Shown in pieces: positions 49,434-57,546 of a DNA stretch of 64,000 nucleotides. The notes beneath the pieces are model-generated. The model made no database searches and was not told the origin of the DNA. It saw nothing but the letters and a program-made list of their open reading frames with translations. Source of the DNA: Mycobacterium sp. 852013-50091_SCH5140682 (GTDB lineage Bacteria; Actinomycetota; Actinomycetes; Mycobacteriales; Mycobacteriaceae); assembly GCF_001665685.1 (NCBI RefSeq), contig NZ_LZTB01000080.1:22421-86420 (forward strand), written 5' to 3'. The number at the start of each line of letters is the position of its first letter. The first letter of the stretch is position 1. A program made the position numbers and the translations under genes.

Positions 49434-50450
49434 TTACGCGACAGCGACGAGGTGCTCGCGCTGCGGTTCGCTGCGGTAGCGGCTCGGCGGTCCGTCGATC
49501 TTGCAGATCTTCCACATGATCTTGGCGATCGGGTTCATCAGTCCGGTGTCGGTGCACAGCATCCGCACGTCACCGAACATGTCGCGCAGCATCTTGCGGG
49601 ATTCGGGCGCGTCGAAGAACAGGTCGTTGCGGACCGAGCGCGGGATGTCGAATTCCTTCCAGAACGCACGCGGCGGCACGATGATGGCCGAGCACAGGAT
49701 GCGCATGGTCAGCGGCACGAACAGCGACAGCAGCCAGCGCTGACGGCGACGCAGGTGCGGCACCCGCTTGTGCAGGTACTGGTGTGCGAACGAGATGTGG
49801 CGGGCCTCCTCGGCGACGTGGATGGCCATCACCCGCTCCATGATCGGGTGCAGTTCCTTGCCCTCGCGCAGCACGTTCTTCTGCGTGTGGTCGATGGGCT
49901 CCTCGCCGGCGAGCACGCCGAAGAAGAACGGGATGGGCAGCGGACCCGCCGCAAGCGGGATCAGCGGCTGCAGCCACTTGAGCAGCCGCGGCATGCCCGG
50001 CACGTCCTTGCCGATGCGGTTGACCATCTCCTGGAACATCAGGGTGTGGTTGCACTCCTCGACGGATTCGTGCAAGCAGTACCGGTACTCCGGCGAGCCG
50101 TTGGGCACCCAGAACGAGTACTCCATGAGGCCGCGGATCAGGATGTTCTCGAAGTGCAGGCCGACCTTGGCGACGTTGGCCTGCCGCCACATGCCGATCT
50201 CGATCTGCCGCTGCAACGGCTGAGCCTGGTACCACGGGTGGCCACCGATCGGGTCGGTCGCCGGCAGCACCCAGCGGGGATCGTTGGGCGTGACAGCAAA
50301 CTCTGGCGAACCCCACTCGATGTCGACGTAGGGATTGAAGTTGCGCCGCACCGACCCCTCGGACAGTGTGGTGAGCATGTCGACGTACTCAGTGTCGTCG
50401 GTGACGTCCATGTTCTTGCGCCAGCGCCTGATCATCTTGGTCCGAGCCAT
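49434..50450 (-). CDS. AurF-like diiron oxygenase (Rv0885-like)
   Basis: A 338-residue protein with ferritin-like diiron ligands: EYRYCLHESVEECNHTLMFQE (E...E-x2-H) and AIHVAEEARHISFAHQYL (E-E-x2-H). It belongs to the PF11583 group named after the p-aminobenzoate N-oxygenase AurF. The gene lies 18 bases upstream of fprB on the same strand, so FprB's ferredoxin domain may feed it electrons (inference). The substrate is unknown. It is cytosolic. Confidence 0.9.
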   Translation of the reverse strand: MARTKMIRRWRKNMDVTDDTEYVDMLTTLSEGSVRRNFNPYVDIEWGSPEFAVTPNDPRWVLPATDPIGGHPWYQAQPLQRQIEIGMWRQANVAKVGLHFENILIRGLMEYSFWVPNGSPEYRYCLHESVEECNHTLMFQEMVNRIGKDVPGMPRLLKWLQPLIPLAAGPLPIPFFFGVLAGEEPIDHTQKNVLREGKELHPIMERVMAIHVAEEARHISFAHQYLHKRVPHLRRRQRWLLSLFVPLTMRILCSAIIVPPRAFWKEFDIPRSVRNDLFFDAPESRKMLRDMFGDVRMLCTDTGLMNPIAKIMWKICKIDGPPSRYRSEPQREHLVAVA

Positions 50451-50570
50451 ATTGCAGACCTCTCCCTCTCCTATGAGGTTTACATCTACCTGCCTTGTGT
50501 ATAACGGTACCGCAGGTATCGACTAAATGTCTACGTCGGATTTCAAAAGTTTGCCGGGAGGGTGGATGAC

Positions 50571-51335
50571 GTGGTCGAACTGAAGACAGAAACCGAGATA
50601 GCGGCCATGACGGCCGCCGGATCTGTCGTCGCAGAGGCATTGCGAGCGGTGGTGGCAGAGGCCGCTCCGGGGCGCACGACAGCCGATCTGGACCGCGTAG
50701 CGGCCGACGTGCTGGCCGCCCACGGCGCCACTTCCCCCTTCCTCAACTACCACCCCCGCTGGGCTCCCAGCCCGTTCCCCGCGGTGCTGTGCGTGAGCGT
50801 CAACGACGCCGTCGTCCACGGCGTGCCCGGCGACACCGTGCTCGCCGACGGCGACCTGGTCTCGGTGGACTTCGGGGCAATCTTGAACGGCTGGTGCGGC
50901 GACGCCGCCCGCAGCTTCGTCGTCGGCACGCCGCGGCCCGGCGACACCGAGCTGATCAAGGCCACCGACGCGGCGCTCGCGGCCGGTATCGCGGCGGCCC
51001 GGCCCGGCAACACTCTCGGTGATGTCGGCCACGCCATCTCAACCGTGGCACGTCAGGCCGGCTACGGCCTGCTCGCCGATCACGGTGGTCACGGCATCGG
51101 CCGCACCATGCACGAGGCGCCGCACGTCCCCAACGAGGGCCTGCGCGGCAAGGGCCTCAAGCTGCGGTCCGGCCTGGTGATCGCCATCGAGCCGATGCTG
51201 ATCGCCGACGGCACCGACGACTACGTGCACGACTCCGACGGCTGGACCCTGCGCACCGCGACCGGCGCGCGCACCGCCCACAGTGAGCACACCATCGCCG
51301 TCACCCCCGGTGGAGCGCGGATTCTGACACTTTAA
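50571..51335 (+). CDS. map: Methionine aminopeptidase
   Basis: A 254-residue type-I-like methionine aminopeptidase removing N-terminal Met. Metal ligands and catalytic residues are readable: VNDAVVHGVPG (His), SVDFGAILNGWCGDAARSF (two Asp), DHGGHGIGRTMHEAPHV (His), AIEPML (Glu) and AHSEHTIAVT (Glu). GTG 50571 has GGGAGG at 50557-50562; GTG 50562 would sit on that site. It lacks the N-terminal SH3-binding extension. It is 9 bases ahead of serC. Confidence 0.92.
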   Translation: MVELKTETEIAAMTAAGSVVAEALRAVVAEAAPGRTTADLDRVAADVLAAHGATSPFLNYHPRWAPSPFPAVLCVSVNDAVVHGVPGDTVLADGDLVSVDFGAILNGWCGDAARSFVVGTPRPGDTELIKATDAALAAGIAAARPGNTLGDVGHAISTVARQAGYGLLADHGGHGIGRTMHEAPHVPNEGLRGKGLKLRSGLVIAIEPMLIADGTDDYVHDSDGWTLRTATGARTAHSEHTIAVTPGGARILTL

Positions 51336-51344
51336 GCTGGTCCC

Positions 51345-52451
51345 ATGGCTGAATTGACGATTCCCGCCGACCTCAAGCCCCGCGACGGCCGTTTCGGCTG
51401 TGGACCGTCCAAGGTGCGCCCCGAGCAGCTGACTGCGCTGGCCGCGGCCGGGGACCTGTTCGGCACCAGCCACCGGCAGGCCCCGGTGAAGAATCTGGTC
51501 GGCCGGGTGCGCGACGGGCTGCGTGCGTTGTTCTCATTGCCCGACGGCTACGAGGTGGTGCTGGGCAACGGCGGCTCGACGGCGTTCTGGGACGCCGCGG
51601 CGTTCGGCCTGGTCGACAAGCGATCGCTGCACCTGACCTACGGCGAGTTCAGCTCGAAGTTCGCCTCGTGCGTCGCCAAAAACCCGTTCGTCGGCGACCC
51701 GATCATCCTCAAGGCCGATCCGGGCAGCGCGCCCACACCGACCTCTGATCCGTCGGTCGACGTCGTCGCGTGGGCACACAACGAGACCTCGACGGGTGTC
51801 GCGGTGCCGGTCCAGCGTCCCGACGGCGACGCGCTCGTCCTCATCGACGCCACCTCGGCGGCAGGCGGACTGCCGGTCGACATCACCGACGTGGACGCCT
51901 ACTACTTCGCCCCGCAGAAGAACTTCGCCAGCGACGGCGGCCTGTGGATCGCGGTGCTCTCCCCCGCCGCGCTGGCCCGCATCGAGGCCATCGCTGCCAC
52001 CGATCGTTGGGTGCCCGACTTCCTGTCCCTGCCGATCGCGGTGGACAACAGCGTCAAGAACCAGACCTACAACACCCCGGCCATCGCCACGCTCGTGCTG
52101 CTGGCCGAGCAGATCGACTGGCTGAACGGCAACGGCGGGCTGGACTGGGCCGTCAAGCGCACCGCGGATTCGTCGCAGCGGCTGTACTCGTGGGCGGAGG
52201 GCACCTCGTTCGCCACCCCGTTCGTCACCGATCCGGCGCTGCGCTCGCAGGTGGTCGGCACCATCGACTTCGACGACTCCGTGGATGCCGCGGCCGTGGC
52301 GAAGACGTTGCGGGCCAACGGCATTGTCGACACCGAGCCGTACCGCAAGCTGGGCCGCAACCAGCTGCGCATCGGCATGTTCCCAGCGGTCGACCCTGAC
52401 GATGTCAGCGCGCTGACCCGCTGCGTGGACTGGGTCGTCGAACGCCTCTGA
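51345..52451 (+). CDS. serC: Phosphoserine aminotransferase SerC
   Basis: A 368-residue PLP enzyme converting 3-phosphohydroxypyruvate and glutamate to phosphoserine in serine synthesis. FGCGPSKVRPEQLTAL is the mycobacterial SerC start, GTSHRQAPVKNLVG the phosphate region and DVDAYYFAPQKNFASDGGLW holds the PLP lysine. It matches M. tuberculosis SerC (Rv0884c). It lies just upstream of sepH as in other mycobacteria. Confidence 0.95.
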   Translation: MAELTIPADLKPRDGRFGCGPSKVRPEQLTALAAAGDLFGTSHRQAPVKNLVGRVRDGLRALFSLPDGYEVVLGNGGSTAFWDAAAFGLVDKRSLHLTYGEFSSKFASCVAKNPFVGDPIILKADPGSAPTPTSDPSVDVVAWAHNETSTGVAVPVQRPDGDALVLIDATSAAGGLPVDITDVDAYYFAPQKNFASDGGLWIAVLSPAALARIEAIAATDRWVPDFLSLPIAVDNSVKNQTYNTPAIATLVLLAEQIDWLNGNGGLDWAVKRTADSSQRLYSWAEGTSFATPFVTDPALRSQVVGTIDFDDSVDAAAVAKTLRANGIVDTEPYRKLGRNQLRIGMFPAVDPDDVSALTRCVDWVVERL

Positions 52452-52518
52452 CGCCGCTACCGCGTGTCAGCACGGTTACGGGCTGATAACGCAGTATGGT
52501 GCGCCAAGGAGGTCGGTA

Positions 52519-53325
52519 ATGCGAGAACTCAAAGTCGTCGGGCTCGATGTCGACGGCAAGCGCATCATCTGTGAAACCGACGACTCCTCGGAGTTGTTCA
52601 GTGTGCGCGTCGATGATCGACTGCGTGCCGCGGCGCGTGGTGACCGAGTCGCCTCGAATCAAACCCAGATGGATCTAGAGGTGCACAGCGTGCTGCGTCC
52701 CAAGGAGATTCAAGCCAAGATCCGCGCAGGAGCCTCGGTGGAGCAGCTGGCAGCTGCCGCAGGCGTACCGATCGAACGCGTGGAACGGTTCGCTCACCCG
52801 GTGCTACTGGAGCGTGCCCGGGCAGCGGAGCTGGCCACCGCCGCACATCCCGTGCTCGCCGACGGGCCCGCGGTGCTGACCTTGCTCGAGACCGTGACCA
52901 CGGCGCTTGTCGCCCGCGGGCTCGACCCGGACGCCACCAGCTGGGACGCCTGGCGCAACGAGGACAGTCGGTGGACCGTGCAGCTGTCGTGGAAGGCGGG
53001 ACGTTCCGACAACGTCGCGCACTTCCGGTTCACCCCGGGCGCGCACGGCGGAACCGTCACCGCATCCGACGACACCGCCCTCGAACTGATCAATCCGGAC
53101 TTCAACCGGCCGCTGCGCCCGGTGGCGTCGCTGCCGCAGCTCGACTTCGATGCGCCCGCGCCGACGCCCGTTCCCGAGCCGGTCGCCGCGCCGGTGCAGC
53201 AACCCGAACCCGTCGCGACCGAGCCTGCGCCGCCGAAGCCCGCACGTTCACGTAAGGCGCGGCCCGCCGTGCCGGCCTGGGAGGACGTGCTGCTGGGTGT
53301 CCGTTCGTCCGGCGGCCAGCGCTGA
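52519..53325 (+). CDS. sepH: Cell-division protein SepH (DUF3071)
   Basis: A 268-residue actinobacterial protein. The N-terminal DUF3071 has MRELKVVGLDVDGKRIICET and the HTH-like PKEIQAKIRAGASVEQLAAAAG followed by PIERVERFAHPVL. The C-terminal part is Pro/Ala-rich and ends basic (KPARSRKARPAVPAWEDVL). SepH binds and stabilises FtsZ in Streptomyces and mycobacteria. AGGAGG precedes ATG 52519. It corresponds to Rv0883c. Confidence 0.93.
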   Translation: MRELKVVGLDVDGKRIICETDDSSELFSVRVDDRLRAAARGDRVASNQTQMDLEVHSVLRPKEIQAKIRAGASVEQLAAAAGVPIERVERFAHPVLLERARAAELATAAHPVLADGPAVLTLLETVTTALVARGLDPDATSWDAWRNEDSRWTVQLSWKAGRSDNVAHFRFTPGAHGGTVTASDDTALELINPDFNRPLRPVASLPQLDFDAPAPTPVPEPVAAPVQQPEPVATEPAPPKPARSRKARPAVPAWEDVLLGVRSSGGQR

Positions 53326-53364
53326 GGTTGACCTGAACCAATCTTGAGGTCATAGCGTCGGTGC

Positions 53365-54156
53365 ATGACCTCGATCGGCTTGGCGACCAGCAATCCGTTC
53401 ACCGATGACGCGTCCCTCGTGGCCGACGAGGCGCAACACGCCGAAAGCCTCGGCTACGCCACGCTGTGGCGTTCCGGAAACCTGCCGATGGTCTCGGTGG
53501 CGGTGCGCGCGACCCGCACGATCGCGGTGGCCACGGGCATCATCCCGGTGGTGCGGGTGCCTGCTGCCGACGTCATCGCCACGCACACCGAGCTCGAAGG
53601 CACCGATCCCGGCCGCTTCATCGTCGGGCTGGGCGGCGCGCACGGACCCCATCCGGTCGCCACGCTCAACGCCTACCTCGACGAGCTGGACGCCGTCGGC
53701 GTCGACAACCGAATGCTGGCCGCGCTGGGACCGAACATGCTGGCGCTGGCGCGGGACCGGGCCCGTGGCGCCTACCCGTTCCTGGTGACGCCCTCCTACG
53801 TCGCCGAAGCCCGGTCGGCGTTGGGACACGACAGGACACTGGCGGTGCTGCTGATGGTCATCCCGGTCACCGACCCCGAGACGGCTCGCCGGGCGGCCGC
53901 CGGACCGCTCGAGTTTCTGACGGCGCAGGGCGGCTACCGGCGCAATCTGCTGCGACAGGGGTTCACGGCGGCCGATATCGACACCGTCAGCGACCGGTTG
54001 CTCGACGGGATCGCAGCCTGGGGTTCGCCCGGGCGGATCGCAGAGCGCATCGCCGAGTATCACGCCGCCGGGGCCGATCAGGTGGTCTTGCGGATTCTGG
54101 GCGCCGACGACGTGGCGGCGTGGCGCACGCGACTCGCCGAAACCCTCATCAGTTAG
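53365..54156 (+). CDS. LLM-class (F420-type) oxidoreductase
   Basis: A 263-residue luciferase-like monooxygenase-family TIM barrel: DEAQHAESLGYATLWRSGNLP, TRTIAVATGIIPVVRVPAADVIATHTEL, RFIVGLGGAHGP and the C-terminal GSPGRIAERIAEYHAAGADQVVLRIL. In mycobacteria such proteins usually use F420. The substrate is unknown. Its stop lies in the palindrome at 54154-54175. Confidence 0.9.
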   Translation: MTSIGLATSNPFTDDASLVADEAQHAESLGYATLWRSGNLPMVSVAVRATRTIAVATGIIPVVRVPAADVIATHTELEGTDPGRFIVGLGGAHGPHPVATLNAYLDELDAVGVDNRMLAALGPNMLALARDRARGAYPFLVTPSYVAEARSALGHDRTLAVLLMVIPVTDPETARRAAAGPLEFLTAQGGYRRNLLRQGFTAADIDTVSDRLLDGIAAWGSPGRIAERIAEYHAAGADQVVLRILGADDVAAWRTRLAETLIS

Positions 54157-54175
54157 TTATAGTGACTAATAACTA
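54154..54175. promoter_or_regulatory. Inverted repeat TAGTTAT-N8-ATAACTA
   Basis: A perfect 7-base inverted repeat in an AT-rich stretch, covering the end of the oxidoreductase gene and 27 bases upstream of the methyltransferase stub. It is probably an old operator or promoter element of the lost gene. Confidence 0.45.
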
Positions 54176-54201
54176 GTCTAGCTATATATCTGGAGGGGCT
54201 C

Positions 54202-54270
54202 ATGCCGCGCACCGAGAACGACACCTGGGACTTGGCCAGCAGCGACGGCGCGACCGCCACGCCGGCCTGA
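54202..54270 (+). pseudogene. 5' stub of a SAM-dependent methyltransferase gene
   Basis: ATG 54202 is preceded by GGAGGGG and encodes MPRTENDTWDLASSDGATAT then PA and a stop. This N-terminus is that of the mycobacterial SAM-dependent methyltransferase family (Rv0893c-like, usually about 300 residues, starting MPRTDNDTWDLASSVGATAT). Everything after the first 20 codons is gone, and the convergent DUF2537 gene ends 4 bases later. I read it as a deletion remnant that kept its expression signals. Confidence 0.7.
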
Positions 54271-54274
54271 CGCC

Positions 54275-54547
54275 TCACTGCGACAGGACTGCCGCCAGCA
54301 GGGCGATCCAGCCGACGGCCACGCCTGCCCCGGCCCCGAGGACGAACCAGCGCCACACGGGCCGGTGCCGCCAACCCCACACGGTCGGTGCGAGGCCGCC
54401 GACCGCCGCCATGTTCAGGCCGATCGCCAGCAGCGGGTGCACCCGAGTGAGGCCGAGGCCGAGGACCACGATGGCCGCCGCGAGCACCGCGGCCACGAAT
54501 CCGGCCACGGTCAGCCCGGTCCCCCACGGTGTCGAATCGTCGGTCAC
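54275..54547 (-). CDS. DUF2537 membrane protein (Rv0882-like)
   Basis: A 90-residue protein with three hydrophobic helices (GFVAAVLAAAIVVLGLGL, LLAIGLNMAAVGGLAPTVWG, FVLGAGAGVAVGWIALLAAVL). It starts with GTG. It is the last of a three-gene unit (MarR, RNA methyltransferase, DUF2537) conserved in mycobacteria as Rv0880-Rv0882. The function is unknown. Confidence 0.88.
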   Translation of the reverse strand: MTDDSTPWGTGLTVAGFVAAVLAAAIVVLGLGLTRVHPLLAIGLNMAAVGGLAPTVWGWRHRPVWRWFVLGAGAGVAVGWIALLAAVLSQ

Positions 54548-54556
54548 GGATTCAAT

Positions 54557-55384
54557 CTACGTCGGCTCCGAGAGCCTGGCCCGCTCATAGAACGCCAGCG
54601 CCGCGGCAGTGGCGACGTTGAGCGAATCGGTGCCGCGCGACATCGGGATCCGCACGCGCACATCACTGGTCCGCATGGTGTGCTCGGTGAGCCCCGGCCC
54701 CTCGGCGCCGACCAGGATCGCCACGCGCTCGGACTGCAGATCCGCCATCGCCTCCGGCAGCGTCGCCGCGGCCGAATCCGGCGTCATGGCGAGAACACGG
54801 AACCCGTTGTCCTGCAATATCTTCAGATCCGCCGGCCAGGACTGGGCCCGGGCGAACGGCACCAGCAGGGCATGACCCATCGACACCCGCACCGCGCGGC
54901 GGTACAGCGGGTCGGCACATCCCGCGCCGAACACCACGGCGTCCACCGCGAGCCCCGCCGCGTTGCGGAAGATCGAACCGAGGTTCTCGTGGTCGTTGAC
55001 GCCCTCGAGCGCCACCACGGTCCGGGCATCGGAGATCACGTCGGCCACCGACAGCTCCGGCGGCCGGGACGCCGAGGCCAGTACCCCCCGGTTGAGGTGG
55101 AAGCCGATGGCGGTGGCCATCACCTCCGCGCTGGCCCGGTAAAACGGGACAGGTACACCGGCGAGGTCGTCGGCGAGTTCCCCGAGTCGCCGGTCGGTGC
55201 CGAGCAGTGCCCGCGGCACGAACCGCGAGGCAAGCATGCGCTGCACCACCAACACTCCCTCGGCGATGACCAGGCCCTTGCCGCTGGGCAGATCCGGCCG
55301 TCGGTCGACGCTGTTGAGATCGCGGAAATCGTCGAGACGCGGGTCGGCGGGATCCTCGATGTCGATGACCTGAAGTGCGCTCAC
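54557..55384 (-). CDS. TrmH/SpoU-family RNA 2'-O-methyltransferase (Rv0881-like)
   Basis: A 275-residue SPOUT methyltransferase with an N-terminal substrate-binding domain (GKGLVIAEGVLVVQRML). The three SpoU motifs are NDHENLGSIFRNAAG, AILVGAEGPGL and IPMSRGTDSLNVATAAALAFYE. It methylates ribose in rRNA or tRNA; the target is unknown. GTG 55384 overlaps the MarR stop (GTGA). Confidence 0.93.
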   Translation of the reverse strand: MSALQVIDIEDPADPRLDDFRDLNSVDRRPDLPSGKGLVIAEGVLVVQRMLASRFVPRALLGTDRRLGELADDLAGVPVPFYRASAEVMATAIGFHLNRGVLASASRPPELSVADVISDARTVVALEGVNDHENLGSIFRNAAGLAVDAVVFGAGCADPLYRRAVRVSMGHALLVPFARAQSWPADLKILQDNGFRVLAMTPDSAAATLPEAMADLQSERVAILVGAEGPGLTEHTMRTSDVRVRIPMSRGTDSLNVATAAALAFYERARLSEPT

Positions 55385-55812
55385 GCGCCGTCGTCGACCA
55401 TCGCCGAGATCAGATCGGCCGCCGCAACCAGTGTTTCGCGTTCGTCGGGGTCGAGCCGAGCCAACCGATCCTTGAGCCAGTCCTGGGTGGCCCGGCGTTC
55501 GGCCTCGATCAGGCTGACGCCCGCGGGCAGGGCCGAGACCATCACCTGGCGGCCGTCGACGGGATGGGCACTGCGCTCCACCAGGCCCTGCTCGGCCAGC
55601 GCCGCGATCACCCTGGTCATCGACGGCGGGCGCACCTGCTCACGCACAGCTAATTCTCCCGGTGTCATGGAACCCTCTTTGGCCAATGTCGACAGCGCCG
55701 AGAGCTGGGTCAGCGAGACCGCCGAGTCCGAGCGCCGGACTCTCAGTTGCCGGGTGAACCGCATGACGGCCAGGGCCAGGTCACTCGCCAGCCGAGCATT
55801 CGGGTCTTTCAC
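55381..55812 (-). CDS. MarR-family regulator (Rv0880-like)
   Basis: A 143-residue MarR protein: LTQLSALSTLAKEGSMTPGELAVREQVRPPSMTRVIAALAEQGLV and the wing HPVDGRQVMVSAL. GTG 55812 gives MKDPNARLASDLAL and the same length as M. tuberculosis Rv0880. It is the first gene of the three-gene unit. A redox- or pH-linked role is reported for the tuberculosis homologue; here it is only inferred. Confidence 0.92.
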   Translation of the reverse strand: MKDPNARLASDLALAVMRFTRQLRVRRSDSAVSLTQLSALSTLAKEGSMTPGELAVREQVRPPSMTRVIAALAEQGLVERSAHPVDGRQVMVSALPAGVSLIEAERRATQDWLKDRLARLDPDERETLVAAADLISAMVDDGA

Positions 55813-55867
55813 ACGGCAAATAGTACTGAGTGCCTGGCCCGCCGGTCTTCGAGTACTTTGGTCAGCG

Positions 55868-56113
55868 ATGACCGACGAGCCGCAGCCGCCGCCGTTACCC
55901 GCGTCGCTCCTTGAGCCGTGGCCGGTGATCGTGGTGATCGCGGCGGGATGGCTGATCACGACCGTCCTGGCCTTCACCGTGCCGGCCCTGCACACCTGGC
56001 GGCCACTGTCGCTGGCGGGCTTGGCCATCGGCCTCCTGGGCACGTCGATCTTCCTGTGGCAACGTCACGCCGTGCGCCGCGGAGCGCGCGGTGCCCAACG
56101 CGGATTGACCTGA
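55868..56113 (+). CDS. DUF2530 membrane protein (Rv0879c-like)
   Basis: An 81-residue protein with two helices (WPVIVVIAAGWLITTVLAF and PLSLAGLAIGLLGTSIFLW) between a Pro-rich N-terminus and a basic C-terminus (RHAVRRGARGAQRG). It matches DUF2530 in size and layout. It is divergent from the MarR gene and 8 bases upstream of the SRPBCC gene. The function is unknown. Confidence 0.87.
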   Translation: MTDEPQPPPLPASLLEPWPVIVVIAAGWLITTVLAFTVPALHTWRPLSLAGLAIGLLGTSIFLWQRHAVRRGARGAQRGLT

Positions 56114-56121
56114 GGAGAACC

Positions 56122-56574
56122 ATGGCTGCCCCACTGCTGCAGGCCCAGATCGACATCGATGCCCCGGTCGACAAGGTGTGGGCGCTGATCTCGGATCTGA
56201 GCCGGATGCCGCAATGGAGCCCGCAATGTCGGGTGATGAAGCTGCGCGGGCCGCTGCGGCCGGGCGCCCGCACGCTCAATCTCAACAAGCGCAAGTTCAC
56301 CTACTGGCCCACGACCAGCACCATCACCGAGGTCATCCCGCAGCAGAAACTGGCGTTCAAGGTCGACATCAACAACACCATCTGGTCCTATGAGCTGCAG
56401 CCCACCGAATCGGGCACCCGGGTCATCGAGAGCCGCCACGCCGAGAACGGTGTGAAGCCCATCTCCAATGCGCTCATCGACGCGTTCATGGGCGGGGTAC
56501 CGAACTTCGAGGACGAACTGGTCGAGGGTATGAACGCCTCGCTGGCCCGCATCAAGGCGGCCGCCGAGCGCTAA
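56122..56574 (+). CDS. SRPBCC-family (polyketide cyclase/START-like) protein
   Basis: A 150-residue START-like fold: QIDIDAPVDKVWALISDLSRMPQWSPQCR opens the barrel, then TSTITEVIPQQKLAFKVDIN, GTRVIESRHAENGV and a C-terminal helix (LVEGMNASLARIKAAAER). It probably binds a lipid-like ligand. GAGGAGAA precedes ATG 56122. The ligand is unknown. Its end overlaps the convergent DUF3027 gene by four bases. Confidence 0.88.
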   Translation: MAAPLLQAQIDIDAPVDKVWALISDLSRMPQWSPQCRVMKLRGPLRPGARTLNLNKRKFTYWPTTSTITEVIPQQKLAFKVDINNTIWSYELQPTESGTRVIESRHAENGVKPISNALIDAFMGGVPNFEDELVEGMNASLARIKAAAER

Positions 56575-57464
56575 TCGGCGAGGTCGAGGACCCCGTCGTC
56601 GTACGGCTCGTACAGCGGGGAACCCGTCCCCGGCGGGGGCGGGGTGTCCGAATGGGCACCGCAACCGTAGTTCGCCTCGACGACATGGCCGTCAGCGGAG
56701 AGTTCGTTGGCGCACACGCCGAACATCACGCCGAGCGCACCGCCGAGCGGAAGGTAGAAGGCACAGTCGCGACACGCCCTGCGGGTCGACCGGGCCATCG
56801 CGGAACCCGGGCCGTAGTCGCCGTCGTGCCATCGCTGTGCGGCCTCGGCGCGACCGAAGGGGCTGAGCACCTGGCGGCGGCCGAGTCCCAGCTCCACCGC
56901 GGTGTCGTCGATCAGCGGGTCGCCCGTCGCCATGAAACCCGGGGTCAGGCGCGGATCTTCGGCCGGCGGAGCCAGCAGGTCACCGGGACCGAGATCGCCC
57001 GGCCGCACCCGCTCCTGCCACGGCACCCATTGCGGCGCCAGCAGCGCCGTCGGCCCCGGCACGAGAACAAGTTCACTGATGGTGGCGTGGTCGGCGCCCG
57101 GGTACGCCGCCATCACGACCGCCCACTGCCAACCGCGGTAGCCCGTCAAGTTCGCCAGGAAGCGATGGGTCGCCGAGCTGGGATCTTCGAACGTGGCACC
57201 GAGGTACTCCCCGACCGTCTCCGCGCCGCTGAACTCGGCCAACGCCGCGCGCGCCTGGTCCACCGCACCCATCAGCAACGCCTCAAGGCCCGGCGCAGGC
57301 ACAGCATCCGTCGCCGGCTCGGCCTCGGGGGCCTGCTCGGCCTCGGGTGCCTGCTCGGATTCCACGGCCTGCTCAGGGGTTTCGGCCTGCTCAGCAATCT
57401 CAGCCGGCTCGGAAACCTGCTCGGCGGCCTGCTCAGCAGGTTCGGTCACGCTTTCCATCGTCAT
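56571..57464 (-). CDS. DUF3027 protein (Rv0877-like)
   Basis: About 297 residues. An acidic, repetitive N-terminus rich in E-Q-A (AEQVSEPAEIAEQAETPEQA and similar, residues 8-55) precedes the DUF3027 domain with GWQWAVVMAAYPGADHATISELVLVPG, WVPWQERVRPGDLGPGDLL and a cysteine cluster CRDCAFYLPLGGALGVMFGVC, then YGCGAH, which may bind zinc. ATG 57464 or 57458 are both possible starts. The function is unknown. It is divergent from the MFS-like gene. Confidence 0.87.
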   Translation of the reverse strand: MTMESVTEPAEQAAEQVSEPAEIAEQAETPEQAVESEQAPEAEQAPEAEPATDAVPAPGLEALLMGAVDQARAALAEFSGAETVGEYLGATFEDPSSATHRFLANLTGYRGWQWAVVMAAYPGADHATISELVLVPGPTALLAPQWVPWQERVRPGDLGPGDLLAPPAEDPRLTPGFMATGDPLIDDTAVELGLGRRQVLSPFGRAEAAQRWHDGDYGPGSAMARSTRRACRDCAFYLPLGGALGVMFGVCANELSADGHVVEANYGCGAHSDTPPPPGTGSPLYEPYDDGVLDLAD

Positions 57465-57546
57465 CCATAGTGCCTGACTGGTTCGGTCGAAAGCCACACC
57501 GGTCGCCCATGCACCCCGCCGGGCCCGCATAGGCGAGAATCGAGGG

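Noticed and set aside
54365..56113. 582-codon plus-strand frame ending in the DUF2530 protein
   Set aside because: Most of it is antisense to the RNA methyltransferase and MarR genes; only the part from 55868 is a gene.
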